DNA of 64,000 bases from Nonomuraea jiangxiensis (GTDB lineage Bacteria > Actinomycetota > Actinomycetes > Streptosporangiales > Streptosporangiaceae): contig NZ_FNDJ01000028.1 of NCBI RefSeq assembly GCF_900099965.1, forward strand, positions 62,001 to 126,000. The letters run 5' to 3'. Below the pieces are notes generated by a model. That model made no database searches, had not been told where the DNA came from, and saw only the letters and a list, made by a program, of their open reading frames with translations. Each line of letters begins with the position of its first letter. Positions within the stretch are counted from its first letter, which is position 1. Positions 1 through 6,789 of this stretch are shown piece after piece. The position numbers and the translations under genes are program-made.

Positions 1-275
1 GAACGACGGACCACGGTCCGCCCACCTGCTGAGATCTGCATGAGTGAATGCAGAAGGCGCTCCAGTTCACCAGGCCGCCGACCTCGACCGATGATGCGTA
101 CCCGCTCGCCACCTGGACTACGGCCGTCTGCACTGCGCGGCCCCAGATCTGTGATTTGGCGGTCACACGTTTACCGTACGTGATAAAGTCGCAGAGTTAT
201 CGACTGCTTGGCGCGGGTCCTCTGTCGTCGGAAGTTCCGTTGTTGGATGAGGCGGTGGAGTACCTGGCGCCGTGA

Positions 276-434
276 TCCATTCGCACGGAATCGTCGGCGG
301 CTGGAGTCCCAGCCCCTCAAGTCGCCGAATGGGCGGGGCACAGCGTGGCGGTGCTGCTGCGTGTTTACGCAAAGTGCATCGCCGGACAGGACGAGACCGT
401 GAAGCGCCGAATCTCTATAGCTCTCCATGAATAA
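276..434 (+). pseudogene. C-terminal remnant of a tyrosine recombinase/integrase
   Basis: The frame opens after a stop at 273 and ends in TAA at 432-434. It reads AGVPAPQVAEWAGHS, then LLRVYAKC, the classic end of actinobacterial ICE/phage integrases: the GHS box and the nucleophilic Tyr codon at 366-368. The box containing the catalytic Arg/His is absent upstream and stops interrupt the frame, so only the last 50 or so residues survive. The stretch resembles but is not identical to the end of the intact integrase at 55668-57032, so it comes from a different element. It marks the trace of an older integrated element at the left edge. Nothing convincing is seen in 1-275. Confidence 0.72.
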
Positions 435-611
435 GCGGATCGTATCGGGGGGCCGATCTGCGCGCTGGGTCTCCGTGAGTAACCGTCTGCTGCAATTGCT
501 CAGCTGCGCAGCGATACCACAATCCAGAAATGCACTTCAAGAGCCGATGACGGCACGCGGCGCCAGCCCTTTCATGCTCCTAGTGAGGCTAGATAGGAAT
601 CAATACGTAAC

Positions 612-1325
612 TCACACGCCGCTGTTCTCGTCAGGCACGATGGGCCCTTCTCCCGAGCCGGTTACGGAGGGAAGCCCATATCGAGACGACAGCTTCTTAT
701 CTAATCGGTGGATTGCATCAAGCAGCGCATGCAACGCTTCTCGCGCAGCTTCGCGCGACTGCGTCTGTGCTGCGAGTTCGCCCCATGCTTGCATCAACGG
801 TGCCCACCATTGTTCGGCCTCACTTAACCGATTGGCGAAGCGGTAGAATTTGTCGATGTCCAGCTCATCGCCCAGGCGACTTGGGTCGCGCTCCAGGAAA
901 TCGACCGCAAGTAGACTCGCATCGGAGTAGAGCGTGGTCTTGAGGTACTGTAAGTGATTGACACGGGCCTCGCTTGCCAGCAGTCGACGTAAGGTTTTCT
1001 CGTTTTGTTCATCGATGTGCAAAGCAACACGAGCCCTGCAGTCTCGGTAGAAACCGTCAGTGGAATCCGACGGCCTTCCGAGGCGCGCATTTATCGCGTC
1101 CTCCGCTTCGAGGATCTCAATCGCCAGCCATGACTGAGATTCCTCCCGGGCGGCCTGCAGGACTTCATGCCGTATAAGGCTATCCCGGTTGCAGTGGCCT
1201 TGGCGACCAGGGCGATATGTAATCTGGAAGTCGGCTTCGAAATAGAAACGACTGCCTTTGTAGGACGTAGTCGGCAGTGAGGCAGTGAACTCTATTTCGA
1301 TCAGGGCGGCTTTGAAGAACGACAT
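612..1325 (-). CDS. unknown protein, third gene of the trypsin-STAND cassette
   Basis: A 237-residue protein that I do not recognise. Its ATG (1323-1325) directly follows the TAG stop of the upstream trypsin-STAND gene (1326-1328), so the two are almost certainly translationally coupled. The N-terminal third looks beta-rich; the rest is predicted helical, with many Arg, Glu and Leu and a possible coiled-coil/helical bundle after about residue 60. No signal peptide or membrane segment is evident. Codon use and AT content match the upstream two genes and differ from the GC-rich surroundings, suggesting one transferred unit. By position it could be the effector or an adaptor of the conflict system; that role is inferred from context only. 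Confidence 0.75.
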   Translation of the reverse strand: MSFFKAALIEIEFTASLPTTSYKGSRFYFEADFQITYRPGRQGHCNRDSLIRHEVLQAAREESQSWLAIEILEAEDAINARLGRPSDSTDGFYRDCRARVALHIDEQNEKTLRRLLASEARVNHLQYLKTTLYSDASLLAVDFLERDPSRLGDELDIDKFYRFANRLSEAEQWWAPLMQAWGELAAQTQSREAAREALHALLDAIHRLDKKLSSRYGLPSVTGSGEGPIVPDENSGV

Positions 1326-3980
1326 CTACGCAGATGGGTTGGCAGGACTAGTAGATTCGCTGTTAAGCGTCAACCTTGCGTGCATCCTTGAGCTAACATC
1401 CCCAACCACGTCCCGTGAGATCTCTTCTCCTGTCTTTGCCAGGGTACTACTGAAATTAAATATTGCCTGGATGGCGCCATGGTTCACAACCGCTTCCGTT
1501 ATGCGGTCGATTGCTCTGCTGTACAGCTCGTCGCTGAGGGCGGCTTTCCTCAATAATGCAACCAGGGAAGCGCCAGCGCTTTGGCTTACATGCAAGTCCG
1601 AGATGGTTTCCGCAAGCATGCGGTTTATGTCCACGCCTACGGATTCAGGTGTAAGAAGCCACGGTATTCCATCAACCTCGAGATGCATGATGGCGATGAA
1701 AGCGAGCTTCGTGGATGTGGCCGAGGTTTCCATGGAGCGAGGTACGAACCATGGACGCGCCTCGCTGAGGAACCACTCTCTAGAGCTCTGGTCGCTTGCA
1801 GCATTCTGAAAGGCGTTCAGGACTCGTTCTTTAGCTCCAGGCCTAGATCTCGGTGCGTCTGCCACACGTCGGAGCCGCCTTAGCGCGATAGCACCTCTAT
1901 CGGTAGGCAGCAACCTCTCTGCAACGTCGATTACGACATCTTGCATCTCTGGCTTCAACGCCCAGTCGTAGAGCAGTCGCTCACTGTGCCGCTGCATATG
2001 TGGGTCCTGAGCCGCATCATATAGAAGGCGACTCAAAACATCTGGCCGCTCCTGTTTGACACACACATCGGACAGGTAAGTCCTCATAAAGGCGACATCT
2101 TGGTTCTGTCGTATGAGCCTTGAGATCCATGTGCAGATAGCTTCGGTTCGTGTATTATCGAGTTTAATAAGGCTTATTAGCCAATCGGCCAATGGCTTAC
2201 GGAGCTCTGTATAATTGTCCCAGACATAGTGGATGACCGCACTCTTAAGGCTTGGGCGGCGCAGGATAACGGTCTCGCCAGGACCAACTTCCGCAGTGGT
2301 CCTCCGTATGCGACCCCGAATCCCTGGCCCAGACAGGAGAGTGCCCACATCCACGGATGCTGTAGGTTGCGGCTTTGCGGCCTCTAGTCGCTCAAGGAGG
2401 CGGCGGCTATCCTCCTCCAATTGAGGAATTCGTACTGTATCGCGAAATGAAAGAGCGATTAGGAGGCAGCGATCAGACAACGCCAAGGGCCGCTGCTCTT
2501 CTGTCCGGATCTTGTAGAGGGCCTCGGCGCGGCGCCGGCGCGTTATCTGCGCCTGAACTGGCTCGTAGTCATCAAACAGCCTGTCTAGGAGCGCCACGTG
2601 ATCGTCTAAGGCTTCGGCGATATACGCCCTAATGCCATCGGCGTCCTGATCCTTGACGACCTCGCGTGCGTCTAGGATATGTTCGACCGCTTGTGCTGCT
2701 TGTAGTGCGTTTAGTCCTTTGAGATGAGTAGTAATCTCTTCGGCTCGCACCACGTCCAGCAGTAATGGCGCTCGGACGCTGAGGTACTTCTCAACGAGTT
2801 CTTGAGAATTTGGGGCCTGGTTCAAAGTGACTACTGACACGCTGTCAGCGACCTTGGCCTTACTGCCGCGCCACAACTCATCGACGACGGCGATAATCAA
2901 GGTCGACTCGAGATTTTTGTAAGTGGAGGCAATTTCGCTCAAGCCCTTGACGAAGTGAGCCGAGGGCCTATCATGATCAGGGTGGTTTAGTTCAAGTAGG
3001 TATGCTCGCCGCGGCTGCACGGGAAGGGCCGCAATAGATGGCTCATTCCATTCATCCGGGTGCAGGAGTGTGATCTGTAAGTCGCTCTTAGTGTGCTGTG
3101 CGGCCAATTGCTGAATGAAGGTAGTGGAGCCGACGCCGGGCGGCGCCGAAACTATCGCGATATTCCCTTGCTCGATTGCTTGAACTGCGTCGTCCCAAGG
3201 CTCTGACCATTCGCTCGATTTGATGAAACATGGATCTTCCAATAGGTGATTACGATCTAGTGTGGTGCTTGAGAGCCATTTCGTGCGACTCGCCAACGCC
3301 GGCTGGCGTTCGATAGGTATAGAGACGATGCCGTGCAGTAAGGTCTCGAGATCTTCTGTCCGGCTGATCCAAACGCGTCCTGAAACCCACGCGTCCGATG
3401 AGTTGTAGCGGCTCGTGAGGACACCCACTAGCGCGCCGTCGTGTGCGCGTAGGACAGGGCATCCGCTCATGCCTGGCACTGCTCCGTCAGCTCGAGCGCG
3501 AGCAAGAACGATGCCGGATCCTGTCTGCTGCGCTATCCCCTCCCAAGTTCCCGTAGTTTGCTGATAGTCGTATTCAGCGACCCCATCCATCTCTGGCAGA
3601 GTGGCGAAACCTGTTATATGGATAGGCATATCAAGCTGTTGAACTTCCGACATGGCCATCAGTGTTATCGAGGAGTCGAGATAAGCGTCCGTTCGTAAGA
3701 TGACTAGATCATGAACCTCATCGATGTTCGCAACATAAGCGAGTAAGGGTGCACCTCCTCTTAGCGGTCTGTACTTTATAGGTGACATCACATCCTGATA
3801 AGCGTCCTCGATGACGTGTAGCGCTGATACGATGTAACCGTTGGCGATCTGGAAGCAAGTGCCGATCGGCTGTTCCTCAGCGTCAAGTATGCATCCGAGG
3901 AAGTGAAGGTGAACCTCTCGTTGCTGTGCGCCAGTCGGCTCGCCTTTAAGCACTTTGTTGCTCCTGGCGAGAGGGATCAT
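1326..3980 (-). CDS. trypsin-like serine protease fused to a STAND-type NTPase and helical C-terminus
   Basis: 884 residues. The N-terminal 200 residues form a chymotrypsin-fold protease with a visible triad: His55 (SALHVI), Asp91 (HDLVIL) and Ser172 (GMSGCP). A STAND-like NTPase follows. Its P-loop at residues 279-288 reads APPGVGSTTF, so the invariant Walker A lysine is Ser285. A candidate Walker B (VVDE) lies near 366-369. The C-terminal 400 residues are helical and repeat-like, suited to ligand or partner sensing. Trypsin-STAND proteins with a trypco partner are known as predicted bacterial conflict (immune) systems. The gene overlaps the upstream trypco1 gene by 35 bp and abuts the downstream unknown gene. 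The lysine loss suggests weak or absent ATP hydrolysis, or activation by other means (inference). Confidence 0.88.
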   Translation of the reverse strand: MIPLARSNKVLKGEPTGAQQREVHLHFLGCILDAEEQPIGTCFQIANGYIVSALHVIEDAYQDVMSPIKYRPLRGGAPLLAYVANIDEVHDLVILRTDAYLDSSITLMAMSEVQQLDMPIHITGFATLPEMDGVAEYDYQQTTGTWEGIAQQTGSGIVLARARADGAVPGMSGCPVLRAHDGALVGVLTSRYNSSDAWVSGRVWISRTEDLETLLHGIVSIPIERQPALASRTKWLSSTTLDRNHLLEDPCFIKSSEWSEPWDDAVQAIEQGNIAIVSAPPGVGSTTFIQQLAAQHTKSDLQITLLHPDEWNEPSIAALPVQPRRAYLLELNHPDHDRPSAHFVKGLSEIASTYKNLESTLIIAVVDELWRGSKAKVADSVSVVTLNQAPNSQELVEKYLSVRAPLLLDVVRAEEITTHLKGLNALQAAQAVEHILDAREVVKDQDADGIRAYIAEALDDHVALLDRLFDDYEPVQAQITRRRRAEALYKIRTEEQRPLALSDRCLLIALSFRDTVRIPQLEEDSRRLLERLEAAKPQPTASVDVGTLLSGPGIRGRIRRTTAEVGPGETVILRRPSLKSAVIHYVWDNYTELRKPLADWLISLIKLDNTRTEAICTWISRLIRQNQDVAFMRTYLSDVCVKQERPDVLSRLLYDAAQDPHMQRHSERLLYDWALKPEMQDVVIDVAERLLPTDRGAIALRRLRRVADAPRSRPGAKERVLNAFQNAASDQSSREWFLSEARPWFVPRSMETSATSTKLAFIAIMHLEVDGIPWLLTPESVGVDINRMLAETISDLHVSQSAGASLVALLRKAALSDELYSRAIDRITEAVVNHGAIQAIFNFSSTLAKTGEEISRDVVGDVSSRMHARLTLNSESTSPANPSA

Positions 3981-4323
3981 TACTCGTGACAGTATCGCCA
4001 GTATCCGGGCGCCCGTTCCCGTAAATGATCTTTATAGCTAGCGACGCTTCGGCGGCAGCGCTCGCAAAGATGATCTGTCCTTGAGTGGTAAACTTGACGC
4101 CGAACTGAATCTCAAGCTGATCGGGTCTGTGTGCGTGCGAGGCCAATTTCTCGCGCATGTCAATGATCTCGATCGCCATCTGCTCTATTACGCCCTGCGC
4201 TCGAACAAACATGTCGTTCAGGCGTTCTGTTACCTCTGCCCGACTCGATGTCTTTTGGGTCCCTGGGCCTGTGACAGCATCTACATAAACTATTATTCCG
4301 CCGATTTGACTTTCAACGAGCAT
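3946..4323 (-). CDS. trypco1-domain protein (CU044_2847-like), trypsin-co-occurring partner
   Basis: About 125 residues from the ATG at 4321-4323, preceded by a good ribosome binding site (AAGGAAGGGAAC); an ATG at 4371 is open but lacks one. The shape is that of the small trypsin-co-occurring domain 1 family: an N-terminal strand region (MLVES..GGIIVYVDA), a central amphipathic helix (VTERLNDMFVRAQGVIEQM), and a C-terminal strand pair with the diagnostic EIQFGVKFTTQG block followed by an alanine-rich helix and IKIIYG. The family is found beside trypsin-STAND genes and is thought to be a partner or sensor/adaptor in conflict systems. It is the first gene of the minus-strand operon and overlaps the next gene by 35 bp. 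Confidence 0.82.
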   Translation of the reverse strand: MLVESQIGGIIVYVDAVTGPGTQKTSSRAEVTERLNDMFVRAQGVIEQMAIEIIDMREKLASHAHRPDQLEIQFGVKFTTQGQIIFASAAAEASLAIKIIYGNGRPDTGDTVTSNDPSRQEQQSA

Positions 4324-4407
4324 GTTCCCTTCCTTTCGCTTATGAGGATGAGTTCCCAGAGTGTACATCATGCTCTGCGGGGGAGGGAGTGGCTGTTTTG
4401 TGCGGAC

Positions 4408-4426
4408 ATTTTATTCTGCATAAAAT
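4408..4426. promoter_or_regulatory. AT-rich palindrome upstream of the trypco1-STAND operon
   Basis: ATTTTAT and ATAAAAT arms (7 bp, perfect) are separated by 5 bp, in an unusually AT-rich stretch 85 bp upstream of the trypco1 start. The position suits an operator or promoter element for the minus-strand operon. The role is inferred; the symmetry is seen directly. Confidence 0.4.
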
Positions 4427-4555
4427 GGTACTTTTTTACTTGCTCAAAATACCCTCGGTTGTACATCCGCTGCGGGAAGGGGGTGCGGTTGGTCGGCTGA
4501 TAGCTGGACAAGCGATCACGATGGCCATGCTGTGAGCCTCTGCTTAGGGCGTCAG

Positions 4556-4754
4556 TCAGCCGTCGGTCTCACCGTCGTGTTCGGCGGCGATCCGCGGCCG
4601 GGCCTGAGCGATGTAGAGCTTGACCCGCTGGTAAGAGTGGGCGAAGCCGTACTCGGCGACCAGTCGTTCATGGATCGTGGAGGCGGTGATGGCGCGCTCG
4701 GCGCGCAGCATCGCGTCGATCACGTGCACGTACGGTTCGACCACCTGGGGCTAA
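4556..4754 (-). pseudogene. IS21-type transposase (IstA-like), second fragment
   Basis: The frame reads VVEPYVHVIDAML, then TIHERLVAEYGF..SYQRVKLYIAQARPRI, the second helix-turn-helix region of IS21-family IstA transposases. It ends soon after at a TGA (4556-4558), well before the DDE catalytic core, so the gene is truncated. It is the continuation of the fragment at 5643-5833, separated by the IS5-family element at 4755-5642; removing that element rejoins the two halves in frame with a single TAG at the junction. No IstB is seen. Confidence 0.62.
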
Positions 4755-4760
4755 GAGCTG

Positions 4761-5221
4761 CTAACGCAATGAGGTGAGACGCCGCCAGCAGATGAGCGCG
4801 CAAGCCAGGCTGAGGAAGGCTTCGTGGATGTCGGCGCGGACCTCCCAGCGGATGCGCAGGCGGCGGAAGGCGTGCAGCAGGGCGAAGGTCTGCTCGACGA
4901 CGTAGCGGTGTTTGCCGAGGCCGGAGCCGTGTGCAGTGCCACGGCGGGCGATCAGCGGGCGGATCTGCAGCTCACGTACGAGGCGCCGGTACTTGTCATG
5001 GTCGTAGCCGCGGTCGGCGAGTACCACGTCGGGGCGCTGGCGGGGGCGGCCGCGCTTGCCTCGTACCTTGGGGATGGCCTCTAGCAGGGGGATGAGCTGG
5101 GTGACGTCGTTGCGGTTGGCGCCGGTCAGGATGACGGCCAGTGGGATGCCGGTGGCCTCGGTGATCAGGTGGTGCTTGCTGCCGGCCCGTCCGCGATCGA
5201 CCGGAGACGGGCCGGTCTGCG
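4761..5221 (-). CDS. IS5-family transposase, OrfB (C-terminal part, reached by -1 frameshift)
   Basis: The C-terminal catalytic half of the transposase. It shows VVLADRGYDHDKYR with the second acidic residue, and later HRYVVEQTFALLHAFRRLRI with the final Glu of the DDE triad. The frame runs from the slippery AAAAGGGGGG at 5222-5231 to TAG at 4761-4763, stopping 6 bp inside the element end. It has no obvious independent ribosome binding site, so it is expected to be made as an OrfAB fusion. Together the frames encode about 270 residues, normal for the family. Confidence 0.8.
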
Positions 5222-5575
5222 CCCCCCTTTTAGCGCCCTGATCTGCGAGGAGTCCACCGCAGCCCGGGAGAAGTCCAGCGCGTCGGCGGCGCGTAAGCGA
5301 TCGAGCAGCACCTCATGCAGGCGCTGCCACACCCCGACGTTGTTCCACTCGGCCAGGCGCCGCCAGCAGGTCATGCCCGAGCCGTAGCCCAGCTCTTGCG
5401 GCAGATGCTCCCAAGCGATGCCGGTATGCAGCACGAACAAGATGCCCTGCAAGGCCAGCCGATCATCGAGCCGCTTGCGCCCCGGATGACGGAAACGCCG
5501 CTGACGCTGCGGCAACAGCGGCTCGATCACCGCCCACAGCTCGTCGCTGACCTCCCACGGCTTCTGCTTGGCCAC
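5165..5575 (-). CDS. IS5-family transposase, OrfA (N-terminal part)
   Basis: Encodes the DNA-binding and early catalytic part of the transposase. The GTG start at 5573-5575 (VAKQKPWEVSDELW) has a GAGAGGAG ribosome binding site; an upstream in-frame ATG at 5611 is less likely. Family signatures are the N-terminal DELWAVIEPLLP, the RLALQGILFVLHTGIAWEHLP block and the first catalytic Asp in AVDSSQIRA. The frame passes through AAAAGGGGGG (complement of 5222-5231) and stops at 5165. A -1 shift on that run gives the OrfAB fusion, reading GAQTGPSPVDRGRAGSKHHL, the usual continuation of this family. Programmed frameshifting is known for this group. Confidence 0.82.
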   Translation of the reverse strand: MAKQKPWEVSDELWAVIEPLLPQRQRRFRHPGRKRLDDRLALQGILFVLHTGIAWEHLPQELGYGSGMTCWRRLAEWNNVGVWQRLHEVLLDRLRAADALDFSRAAVDSSQIRALKGGRRPARLRSIADGPAASTT

Positions 5576-5642
5576 CCGTGCTCCTCTCGCTCGACTACAG
5601 CGAGAGATCAAAGCACAACAAAGATCATTCTGTTAGGGCCTC

Positions 5643-5833
5643 TAAGTGCCCTTGCGCGAGGACGCCTTCGGCGGTGTGACAGGACCGTCCTGCTGCAGGT
5701 ACTTCTTGACGGTCCGCCAGTCCAAGCCGGTGGCCTCGGCGATCTCTTTATAGGTGGCACCCGCCTGATGCAGGGCGCGGAAACGGCGTAGGTTCATCCA
5801 GGACTCCTGATCCAGGATCATGAGAGTTGTCAT
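5643..5833 (-). pseudogene. IS21-type transposase (IstA-like), N-terminal fragment
   Basis: Encodes SWMNLRRFRALHQAGATYKE, then IAEATGLDWRTVKKYL, the N-terminal helix-turn-helix of IS21 IstA proteins. The frame is interrupted at 5642 by the IS5-family element and continues at 4754 downwards. Beyond the start, 5831-5876 holds an inverted pair (ATCCTTCGG..TTGTC with GACAATCCGAAGGAT) that could be part of the terminal repeat of this element. The gene cannot make a functional transposase. Confidence 0.62.
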
Positions 5834-5947
5834 CCTTCGGGTTGTCTGCTTGGCCTGCCGACAATCCGAAGGATGATCAACTCTGTGGCGAGGAACGGGT
5901 CAACTCGCCGGAGCCTCACCTACATATGAGGTCGTACGACCACCGTC

Positions 5948-6566
5948 ATGCGAGGTCGTACGCGGACACCCGGCGCCCAACTCCGCTTCACCGACCTCGA
6001 CGGACACCGCTTCACCTGCTTCGTCACCGGCACCCCCGGCGGCCAGCTCGCCGACCTCGAATTGCGCCACCGCCGCCCCGCGAGAGCCGAAGACCGCATC
6101 CGCGCCGCCAAGGACACCGGCCTGCGCAACCTGCCTCTGCACGACTTCACCCAGAACCAGATCTGGCTCGAGATCGTCGCCTTGGCCTGCGAACTGCTCG
6201 CCTGGATGCAAATGCTCGCCCTGCACGGCACCGACGCCCGCCGCTACGAGCCCAAACGCCTGCGACTGCGCCTGCTCGCCGTCGCCGGCCGATTGGTGCA
6301 CGGCGGCCGCCGCCTACGCCTCCGCATTCCGACACGATGGCCCTGGGCCAGCCAGCTCATCACCGCCCTGACCCGCCTGCACGCCCTGCCGGCACCAACC
6401 TGACCACCACCCAACCGCCCCCACGACCAGGAAAGGAGACCCGCGGGCCCGTGGAACCCCGCCCACCCGGCGCGACAGCCGGGCGACCACGCTGACCACA
6501 GCGAGGAAATCGACCTTCAGCCGAATGCCTCAGCCAACCAGCTCAAGGTCGAGAAAGATCGAGGCT
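5948..6566 (+). mobile_element. IS1380-family transposase C-terminus and element end (remnant)
   Basis: The frame 5948-6403 (151 codons) reads DLDGHRFTCFVTGTPGG, LELRHRRPARAEDRIR, DTGLRNLPLHDF and LLAWMQMLAL, the C-terminal third of IS1380-family DDE transposases, including the catalytic Glu in ARAEDRIR. The first two thirds are missing, so it is a dead fragment. Non-coding DNA after the TGA (to about 6566, ending near AAAGATCGAGG) matches the non-coding end of the second IS1380 remnant at 62575-62905, so the element end is preserved. Direct copies of GAGGTCGTACG lie just upstream (around 5928 and 5952). Confidence 0.75.
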
Positions 6567-6789
6567 AGAGGACGCGGACAACGTCGAGGGTGCCTTTCCC
6601 AGTCGGTCGTTCCTGGCGGGGGACGCCAGTCACCTCCGCGTCTGCGATGTCTTTATGTGACCGAAGCGGATGGATGAATGCGGTCAGGGTCGACGTGATC
6701 GGCAACGGTGTAGATTCAGCAACGTGGGCGAGGAGGGCTTCGCGTCTGGTATGCCGGGGTTGTGTTGCGAGTTGACGGAAGAGGGCGAC
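6567..6789. other. intergenic DNA before the defence island
   Basis: Together with the IS1380 non-coding end (6404-6566) this makes a stretch of about 390 bases without a gene. I see no RNA gene. The open frame continues upstream of the chosen start at 6790 to an ATG at 6670, but that part has atypical composition and no supporting motif. The promoter of the defence island probably lies here. Confidence 0.4.

Larger units (their letters stand above)
4755..5642 (-). mobile_element. IS5-family (IS427-like) insertion sequence
   Basis: An 888-bp element bounded by imperfect terminal inverted repeats GAGCTGCTAAC (4755-4765) and GTTAGGGCCTC (5632-5642), and flanked by a TAA target duplication (4752-4754 and 5643-5645). 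It carries two overlapping minus-strand transposase frames joined by an A-AAA-GGG-type slippery run. A 3-bp duplication and a two-frame transposase fit the IS427 group of the IS5 family. It inserted into an IS21-type transposase gene, splitting it. The near-intact ends, target duplication and open frames suggest a recent, possibly active copy. Confidence 0.85.
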
